Assembly: GCA_031396505.1 (NCBI GenBank)
Contig: JANNKX010000137.1
Coordinates: 1-6,851 of the forward strand
Direction of reading: 5' to 3'
DNA from: JAAFHS01 sp031396505
GTDB lineage: Bacteria > Pseudomonadota > Alphaproteobacteria > Rhodobacterales > Rhodobacteraceae
DNA length: 6,851 nt
A program made the translations under genes and the position numbers. Numbering within the stretch: position 1 is the stretch's first letter; each line of letters starts with the position of its first letter. Below the pieces are notes generated by a model. It did not search any database, had not been told where the DNA came from, and saw only the letters and a program-made list of their open reading frames with translations. Below are positions 1 through 4,762 of this stretch, piece by piece.

Positions 1-165
1 GGCGGCGGCGGTCGGCACACCGACATGCGGGCGGTCCGACCAGACGGCAAACCCCGTGATTGTGACGGCGGACAGGACAAGGCCGATCATCGCAATCAAC
101 AGGCCCTTGGGGATCATGTCGTTCGACTCTTTGCGGCGGAATGTGGGTTCGATGCGGAGTGTCAT
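1..165 (-). CDS. puhC: Photosynthetic complex assembly protein PuhC, N-terminal part (cut by window edge)
   Basis: The reading frame opens at an ATG 9 nt after the puhB stop and is still open at the left window edge, giving 55 visible residues beginning MTLRIEPTFRRKE. A charged, Arg-rich cytoplasmic N-terminus is followed by one hydrophobic segment (about residues 18-41, ending before SDRP), which predicts a single membrane anchor with the rest of the protein in the periplasm. This layout and the position directly after puhB fit PuhC, a factor known in Rhodobacter to be needed for normal levels of the reaction centre-LH1 complex. The puhB stop region supplies only a weak AGG-type ribosome binding site, so translation is probably coupled to puhB. 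The assignment rests mainly on gene order plus topology, because the conserved periplasmic domain lies outside the window. Confidence 0.82.
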   Translation of the reverse strand, partial: MTLRIEPTFRRKESNDMIPKGLLIAMIGLVLSAVTITGFAVWSDRPHVGVPTAAA

Positions 166-174
166 GGTTGGGAC

Positions 175-813
175 CTATTCGGCTGCGATCAGATCGCCCA
201 CTTGTGCGGGGTCACGGGTGATGGTGGGTTGGGACAGCCGGGTTTGTGCAGCCTCGGCCAAAAGTTTCGCCACGGCGGCGGCATCCGGGATGCAACGCAG
301 CGCAGGTTGGGTGTGGGCGATGCGCCACGGGCGCACATGCGGCCACAGGATCAGAAAGGAAATCCGCGTGTCGCCTTTGGTTTGCAGCGCGATGGTGCCG
401 GTGGCACCACGGTCATCCAGATGGGCCGCTGCGATCTGCACAAAGGGAAAGTTGAAGGTCACGGTGAGTGCGGCCCCGATCCGCATCACCACGCGCGACG
501 AGGTAATGGTGTAGATGGTGGCACGGGCCTGCGCGACGGCGAGCAGGTAGATCACACCACAGCCCAGTACGGCCAGCCCGATATAGGGCAAGCCAAAGGC
601 AACCGCACCCGACAGGCCGGCATCGCCATAACCGACGCCTGCCCGCCACAGCACGATCAGGGCAAAGTAACCTGCGATCCAGCGCAGACCGTAAGCCTCG
701 CGCGCGAGGGCACCGGCATCGGGGCGGCCCTGCCACAACATTTCCTCGCCTGCAGGCAGCCGTTCAGGCAGGCCGGGGATCGGTTCGAAAGCAAAATCAT
801 CATGGCCTGACAT
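175..813 (-). CDS. puhB: Photosynthetic complex assembly protein PuhB
   Basis: This 212-residue protein has the usual length for PuhB, which in Rhodobacter helps assemble the reaction centre and the surrounding LH1 ring. The N-terminus has the family-like pattern PGLPERLPAGEEMLWQGRP (residues 13-31), with acidic and Pro residues expected on the cytoplasmic side. Hydrophobic segments follow at about 44-58 and 68-95, consistent with two or three membrane helices. Residues about 97-165 (ARATIYTITSSRVVMRIG onward) look like a bacterial PH-type domain, which is typical of this family. The ATG at 813 is preceded at 8 nt by AAAGGG (822-827), which supports this start. The gene sits 71 nt after puhA, with a strong stem-loop in the gap, and 9 nt before puhC. 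No truncation or unusual composition is visible. Confidence 0.93.
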   Translation of the reverse strand: MSGHDDFAFEPIPGLPERLPAGEEMLWQGRPDAGALAREAYGLRWIAGYFALIVLWRAGVGYGDAGLSGAVAFGLPYIGLAVLGCGVIYLLAVAQARATIYTITSSRVVMRIGAALTVTFNFPFVQIAAAHLDDRGATGTIALQTKGDTRISFLILWPHVRPWRIAHTQPALRCIPDAAAVAKLLAEAAQTRLSQPTITRDPAQVGDLIAAE

Positions 814-845
814 GGTGCAGACCCTTTCCGTCGTTTGGGTTGGTC

Positions 846-871
846 AGGACGGCCCGGGCGCGGGCCGTCCT
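846..871 (-). other. Intercistronic stem-loop between puhA and puhB
   Basis: The arms AGGACGGCCCG (846-856) and CGGGCCGTCCT (861-871) are perfectly complementary over 11 bp, 9 of them G/C, and enclose a 4-nt loop. In the transcript the structure begins 13 nt after the puhA stop and ends well before the puhB ribosome binding site. No U-run follows it, so it is not a standard intrinsic terminator, and the genes beyond it continue the same unit. By analogy with the stem-loops known in puf mRNA, it may protect the 3' end of puhA mRNA or partly limit transcription into puhB; that role is inference. The structure is symmetric and would also form in an RNA from the other strand. Confidence 0.8.
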
Positions 872-884
872 CAGTATCCCGTCG

Positions 885-1643
885 TCAGAACCCGCGCTTG
901 CGGGTGCCGCCGTCATGCAACCAGCCACCGGCGACGTAGCCAGAGATCTTGTCTTCTTCCAGTTTGGTGACAGTGGTCATGGACTTGGTCTGCGGGATGC
1001 CTGCGAACCGTCCGGAGGTGATGGCGTTGACGCGCACGCGATCCGGCCAGATCTTGGCCATCGTCATCGGCACAAGCCGTTTGCCGCCATCGTTCAGTTC
1101 GACCTCAAGATAGCGCACCAGTTGTTCGGGTGCATCGATCCACATGTCAGAAATACGGCCCACAACCTCCAGATCGCCCGCCTGCACGGGCAGGCCACGC
1201 GGGTCGCGTCCGGCGCTGACGACCATGCCCTTCAGCCCGGCCAAAGGCACGATCTTGGCATGGCCGTGGCCATCAAGTTCGGGTGCGTCCTGGCGTGGGG
1301 CCCAGCTTGCAGCACCGACACCATCATCCATGGCGTCCCCGGTGGGCACATGTGGAAAGCCTTCGGATGACGCGGTCCGGGCAAGGGCCACGGCGCGCGC
1401 TTCGGGTTTGCCATCGGGCACGGTGACATCGCCGCGACCAAAAGGCAGGCGAAAGGTCTTTTGTGCTGGCAATGGGAACGGGCCCTGGTTGGCCGCAGGC
1501 AACCCGTCTTCGGTTTCCAACGGATACCCTTCGCGCATGTTTTCGGTTTGCAGATAGTAGACCAGCAGGGCGAAGAAGCCCCAGAACAGCCATATGGCGA
1601 GGCTCGCCAGATCAAAGTTGCCAAAGAAAGTCACACCAAGCAT
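885..1643 (-). CDS. puhA: Photosynthetic reaction centre H subunit
   Basis: The H subunit (252 residues) caps the cytoplasmic face of the L-M core of the type II reaction centre and shapes the proton path to the secondary quinone QB. A periplasmic N-terminus (GVTFFGNFDLASLAI) leads into one membrane helix at about residues 12-31, followed by the hallmark YYLQTENMREGYPLE (29-43) and NQGPFPLP (52-59). The cytoplasmic PRC-barrel region contains ELDGHGH (122-128) and DAPEQ (170-174). Residues corresponding to Rhodobacter sphaeroides H-Asp124, His126, His128, Asp170, Glu173 and Arg177, several of them linked to proton transfer, are all present at the same numbers. Position 68, His in that species, is Phe here; there is no cysteine, and the C-terminus ends about 8 residues early at GGTRKRGF. 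The ATG is preceded at 8 nt by GGAGG, the strongest ribosome binding site in the window, as expected for an abundant structural protein. Confidence 0.99.
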   Translation of the reverse strand: MLGVTFFGNFDLASLAIWLFWGFFALLVYYLQTENMREGYPLETEDGLPAANQGPFPLPAQKTFRLPFGRGDVTVPDGKPEARAVALARTASSEGFPHVPTGDAMDDGVGAASWAPRQDAPELDGHGHAKIVPLAGLKGMVVSAGRDPRGLPVQAGDLEVVGRISDMWIDAPEQLVRYLEVELNDGGKRLVPMTMAKIWPDRVRVNAITSGRFAGIPQTKSMTTVTKLEEDKISGYVAGGWLHDGGTRKRGF

Positions 1644-1650
1644 TACAGGG

Positions 1651-1656
1651 TCCTCC
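1651..1656 (-). promoter_or_regulatory. Strong ribosome binding site of puhA
   Basis: GGAGGA on the minus strand lies in the 17-nt gap between the lhaA stop and the puhA start. Counted from GGAGG, the spacing to the ATG is 8 nt. It is the best Shine-Dalgarno match among the gene starts in this window. This fits a need for higher expression of the structural subunit than of the assembly factors and enzymes around it. Confidence 0.8.
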
Positions 1657-1660
1657 GGTA

Positions 1661-3082
1661 TCAGGTGGGAAACTCGACGATGCCCATGCGGGCGGTGTCA
1701 GGTTGTTTGTTGATCGAATTCAGAACAGTTACCCGCACAAGCGGGCCGAGCGCAACAAGAGATGCAAAAAGCATTGCAATCTCAACGTGATAGACAAAGG
1801 CATAGGCAACCGACGCGTCATGCAAAGCGGGCCCAAGGTGCCCTGCGTTGATCAGGCTGCCAACTGCATCGCGCAGCGCGCCGCCGAAAAAGATAGCAAG
1901 CCCTGCCGCCGTGGCCTGTGCCGCCCCCCACGCGCCCAAAGCAAGGCCGCGGCCGGATGTGCCGTGTTCGGGCAAGGCCATCGCCGCAGTCAGGGTGGAT
2001 ACCGCGAACAACCCAACGCCAATGCCAATGGTGCAGGCCCCGGCAAAAAACAGCACGACCGATCCGGTCATCCCGGCGACGATGACGGCACTGAATGCGC
2101 CGATCCCGACCAGAATGCCGCGCGCCGCCATCCGGTACGCATCATGCTCACGCCCCATCCACCGCCCGGCAAGGATAAACCCCATCAACGCGCCAAGCGC
2201 ATTGGCGGCGGTCAGCCATGTCGTTGCAGCCACGGACAGGCCCAGAATCTCGCCACCATAAGGCTCCAGCAGCACATCCTGCATCTGAAAACCCATCGTG
2301 CCGATCACCACCAAAAACAACAACCGCCCGGCATCGCCGCGCCGGATGAAATCGCGCCATGATTCAAGAAACACGGGCCGCGCCTCGGCCATTTCAGCGC
2401 GCGTCATCGGGCGCATCTTTTCCTGTTTCCACAGTGCGACCATGTTCAAAACCATGGTGGCCACCGCACACCCCTGCACGACGCGGATCAGCGTGATCTG
2501 GTCGAAATCGCGCAACAGCCAGCCGATGATGACGGACGAGGCCGCCATGCCCAAAAGGAACATCACATACAGCAGTGCCACAACCTTGGACCGCGTCTCA
2601 TCTGTCGCGCGGTCGGACGCCAGCGCCAGACCCGCTGTTTGCGTCATGTGCAGGCCAATGCCCGTCATCAGAAAGGCCATACCCGCCAATGCCTTGCCCG
2701 CCCATGCGGGGCCGTGAACCTGATCGCCCGACAGCACGATCAGCGCAAAGGGCATGATCGCCAGGCCACCCATCTGCCACAGGCTGCCAAACCACAGATA
2801 GGGAATACGCTTCCACCCGATGAAGGACCTGTGGTGATCGCTGCGATGGCCCAGAAAGGCACGAAACGGTGCCGACAAAACGGGCAGTGCGATCATGAAG
2901 GCGACGACAGTGGCAGGCACCGACAGTTCCACGATCATAACGCGGTTCAGCGTGCCCAACAGTAAAACGGTGGCCATGCCAACCGAGACCTGGAACAGCG
3001 CCAGGCGGAGCAGTTGCGCCATCGGCAACCCCTCTGATGCGGCATCGGCAAAGGGCAGCCAGCTTGCAGGCAGCTTTGCCAT
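1661..3082 (-). CDS. lhaA: Light-harvesting 1 assembly protein LhaA (PucC/BCD family of the major facilitator superfamily)
   Basis: This 473-residue polytopic membrane protein, with about 12 predicted hydrophobic segments, belongs to the LhaA/PucC bacteriochlorophyll delivery (BCD) branch of the major facilitator superfamily. LhaA promotes LH1 assembly, probably by delivering pigment or organising nascent antenna peptides near the reaction centre; the exact transport activity is unproven. Family signatures visible are GHRSDHHRSFIGWKRIPY (78-95, the loop after helix 2), QTAGLALASDR (148-158), QDVLLEPYGG (268-277) and LGAWGAAQATAAG (382-394). The start chosen gives MAKLPASWLPFADAA, which resembles the N-terminus I remember for Rhodobacter LhaA, lies 17 nt after the bchM stop and has a GGA at 8 nt. 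The same frame is open to an ATG at 3121, which would add 13 residues and overlap bchM by 22 nt, with no properly spaced ribosome binding site. In relatives, promoter activity for puhA lies inside or upstream of this gene; I could not pick out such a site here. Confidence 0.95.
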   Translation of the reverse strand: MAKLPASWLPFADAASEGLPMAQLLRLALFQVSVGMATVLLLGTLNRVMIVELSVPATVVAFMIALPVLSAPFRAFLGHRSDHHRSFIGWKRIPYLWFGSLWQMGGLAIMPFALIVLSGDQVHGPAWAGKALAGMAFLMTGIGLHMTQTAGLALASDRATDETRSKVVALLYVMFLLGMAASSVIIGWLLRDFDQITLIRVVQGCAVATMVLNMVALWKQEKMRPMTRAEMAEARPVFLESWRDFIRRGDAGRLLFLVVIGTMGFQMQDVLLEPYGGEILGLSVAATTWLTAANALGALMGFILAGRWMGREHDAYRMAARGILVGIGAFSAVIVAGMTGSVVLFFAGACTIGIGVGLFAVSTLTAAMALPEHGTSGRGLALGAWGAAQATAAGLAIFFGGALRDAVGSLINAGHLGPALHDASVAYAFVYHVEIAMLFASLVALGPLVRVTVLNSINKQPDTARMGIVEFPT

Positions 3083-3099
3083 ATGTTTTTTCCGCAGGA

Positions 3100-3768
3100 T
3101 CACGGGCGATACTCCAGACATTCCGAGATGTAGAAACCGCGCGAGACGCGGGCGATTCTGGTCAGTTTTCCCGCCGAGGCTTTGGCCAGATCGGCAAAAG
3201 CATGCGGGATCATGATGGGTGAGCGGTCAGCGCGCGGAAACAGTTTTCCGGCGTGGAACATGGTCATCAACAACGGCGTGCGGGGGGCCACGGTAAAGAC
3301 CACGCCGCCGCGCGTGCGTGCGCCAAGCTTGTGTAAGATATCGGTGATGTCGGCGGCCGAATAGTAAATCAGGCTGTCCATCGCCATCACGAAATCGAAC
3401 CGGCCATGCGTGGGATCGGTCATGTCACCGGCGGCAAAGGTCACGCGGCGCTGTAGGGCATCAGGCAGGCGGTCAGCAGCTATTTTCACCAGCGCGGGCG
3501 AAATATCCACGGCCACCACATCCGCCCCGCGCATGGCCAGTTCGGCCGTCATCAGCCCCGTGCCACAGCCTGCATCCAGCACGCGACAGCCGCGCAGATC
3601 ATCGGGCAGGCGTCCCATCATGGTTGCGCGCATCTGGTCGCGGCCCGCGCGCACGGTCTGGCGGATAAGGCTGACCGGCGCGTCCGATGTCAGACGCGCC
3701 CACACGGTTGTGGCGGTGCGGTCGAAATAATCCTCGACCCGTGCACGCGTGGCGGAATAGTCGGCCAT
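3100..3768 (-). CDS. bchM: Magnesium-protoporphyrin IX O-methyltransferase
   Basis: BchM transfers a methyl group from S-adenosylmethionine to a propionate of Mg-protoporphyrin IX, the step after Mg chelation in bacteriochlorophyll synthesis. The 222-residue length is normal for the purple-bacterial enzyme. The class I methyltransferase core is clear: motif I VLDAGCGTG (63-71) for SAM binding, the following acidic strand VVAVDIS (84-90), GDMTD (114-118), and FDFVMAMDSLIYY (124-136). The C-terminal stretch with RADRSPIMIPH (179-189) and the ending RGFYISECLEYRP are typical of BchM. The start lies 3 nt after the bchL stop, and a GGGG about 14 nt upstream is only a weak ribosome binding site, which suggests translational coupling to bchL. 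BchH from the same unit supplies its substrate and is known in some systems to stimulate the enzyme. Confidence 0.97.
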   Translation of the reverse strand: MADYSATRARVEDYFDRTATTVWARLTSDAPVSLIRQTVRAGRDQMRATMMGRLPDDLRGCRVLDAGCGTGLMTAELAMRGADVVAVDISPALVKIAADRLPDALQRRVTFAAGDMTDPTHGRFDFVMAMDSLIYYSAADITDILHKLGARTRGGVVFTVAPRTPLLMTMFHAGKLFPRADRSPIMIPHAFADLAKASAGKLTRIARVSRGFYISECLEYRP

Positions 3769-3771
3769 GGT

Positions 3772-4674
3772 CTAGTCAAACCCCAGTAGTTCAAAAATCT
3801 CACGGTCCGGCAGGGGGGCGGGCGTTGATCCGGGCACCTGCACCGAACGCCACAGCGTATCGGCCAGTTTCATGTATTCGGCGCGCGCCATGACAACGTC
3901 TTCGGCATCGTCCATTTCGAACAGCGTCTTTTTCTTCAGACGCGAGCGGCGGATGGCATCAATATCGGGCATATGCGCCAGACGGTTGAACCCGACCTTG
4001 GCGCAGTAGCGGTCCACTTCGTTGGTCTCGCGCGACCGGTTTGCGATGCAACCGGCCAGTTGTACTTTGTAATTGGCTGATTTCGCCTGCACGGCGGCGA
4101 TGATGCGGTTCATCGCATAGATGCTGTCAAAGTCATTGGCGGTGACGATCAGCGCACGGTCGGCATGTTGCAATGGGGCCGCAAAGCCACCACACACCAC
4201 ATCGCCCAGCACATCAAAGATCACGACATCGGTCTCTTCCAGCATGTGATGCTGTTTCAGCAACTTTACCGTCTGGCCCACGACATAACCGCCACAGCCG
4301 GTGCCCGCAGGCGGACCGCCCGCCTCCACGCATTTCACGCCGTTGAATCCCGTCACGACATAATCCTCGGGGCGCAATTCTTCGGGGTGGAAATCCACCT
4401 CTTTCAGAATGTCGATGACCGTCGCCTGCAACCGGCCGGTCAGGGTAAAGGTGCTGTCATGTTTCGGATCGCAACCGATCTGCAACACACGCTTGCCCAT
4501 CATCGAAAACGCTGCCGACAGGTTGGAACTGGTGGTCGATTTGCCAATCCCGCCCTTGCCGTAAACCGAAAAAACCTTTGCCCCTTCGATCTTGGTATCG
4601 GCGTCCTGATGCACTTGCACCGACCCGTCGCCATCAAGGCCACGCAGGTTGGGTATCTCATCACGTGGGCTCAT
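3772..4674 (-). CDS. bchL: Dark-operative protochlorophyllide reductase, iron-sulfur ATP-binding subunit BchL
   Basis: BchL is the NifH-like dimeric electron donor of the light-independent protochlorophyllide reductase. It couples ATP hydrolysis to electron transfer into BchN-BchB, which reduces ring D of protochlorophyllide. The 300-residue protein shows the P-loop YGKGGIGKST (38-47), the cluster ligands Cys127 (in GTGCGGY) and Cys161 (in VVCGGFAAPLQH), which bridge a [4Fe-4S] cluster between two subunits, the switch region DVLGDVVCGG (154-163), and the family ending PDREIFELLGFD. The frame is open further upstream into bchH, but the ATG at 4674 is chosen because it yields the typical start MSPRDEIPNL and has AAAGGGG 7 nt upstream. 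The first 30 residues are acidic and polar, like the flexible N-terminus reported to autoinhibit Rhodobacter BchL. The oxygen-sensitive cluster makes this the step expected to be limited under high oxygen. Confidence 0.99.
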   Translation of the reverse strand: MSPRDEIPNLRGLDGDGSVQVHQDADTKIEGAKVFSVYGKGGIGKSTTSSNLSAAFSMMGKRVLQIGCDPKHDSTFTLTGRLQATVIDILKEVDFHPEELRPEDYVVTGFNGVKCVEAGGPPAGTGCGGYVVGQTVKLLKQHHMLEETDVVIFDVLGDVVCGGFAAPLQHADRALIVTANDFDSIYAMNRIIAAVQAKSANYKVQLAGCIANRSRETNEVDRYCAKVGFNRLAHMPDIDAIRRSRLKKKTLFEMDDAEDVVMARAEYMKLADTLWRSVQVPGSTPAPLPDREIFELLGFD

Positions 4675-4691
4675 GGTTTTGCCCCTTTCAT
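4671..4691 (-). other. Six-codon mini-ORF overlapping the bchL start (speculative)
   Basis: An upstream ATG opens a short frame (M-K-G-A-K-P-stop) whose TGA overlaps the bchL ATG in an ATGA arrangement. A GGAAA lies shortly upstream of the mini-ORF start, so initiation there is conceivable, and ribosomes ending at TGA could restart on bchL. The bchL ribosome binding site itself lies within this mini-ORF. It may equally be chance, since the ATG falls in the tail of a repeat-like element. Confidence 0.2.
4682..4688 (-). promoter_or_regulatory. Ribosome binding site of bchL
   Basis: AAAGGGG on the minus strand lies 7 nt before the ATG at 4674. It decides the start of bchL against the longer open frame that runs back into bchH. 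It forms the downstream end of the repeat-like intergenic element described separately. Confidence 0.7.
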
Positions 4692-4732
4692 CTGTTTCCA
4701 AATATCCCGGGGGTGTGGGGGCTGGCCCCCAC
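4682..4732 (-). repeat. Stem-loop plus tail resembling a common Rhodobacteraceae intergenic element
   Basis: In transcript direction, GTGGGGGC and GCCCCCAC form an 8-bp palindrome around CA (4715-4732), realistically a 7-bp stem with a 4-nt loop. It is followed by ACACCCCCGGGATATTTGG and then a purine-rich AAACAGATGAAAGGGG segment. The combination of a GC-rich hairpin, a CCCCCGGGATATTT core and an AGATGAA-type tail resembles a sequence I recall seeing between genes in many Rhodobacteraceae genomes. That resemblance is from memory, and only one copy is present in this window. No U-run follows the stem, so a simple terminator is unlikely; a role in mRNA 3' end protection or partial attenuation between bchH and bchL is possible. 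Confidence 0.45.
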
Positions 4733-4762
4733 TCCGCCGCTCGGCCAAGGTGCGCCGCAGGC

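Noticed and set aside
25..810. A 261-codon plus-strand open frame opposite puhB and puhC
   Set aside because: It is antisense to PuhB, whose family features are clear, and it has no credible domain of its own.
1644..1760. PpsR/CrtJ-type operator (TGT-N12-ACA) upstream of puhA
   Set aside because: Several TGT and ACA triplets occur near the end of lhaA, but none that I checked has the required 12-nt spacing, so no operator is claimed.
1463..2362. A 299-codon plus-strand open frame opposite lhaA and the start of puhA
   Set aside because: The product is rich in Gln, Arg, His and Pro with no fold or motif, while the minus strand encodes clear LhaA membrane segments and PuhA motifs. I read it as a GC-bias artefact.
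4715..4732. Intrinsic terminator ending the bchH transcript
   Set aside because: The stem is GC-rich but no U-run follows, and the downstream genes continue the known co-transcribed unit on the same strand, so I recorded it as a stem-loop within a repeat-like element.
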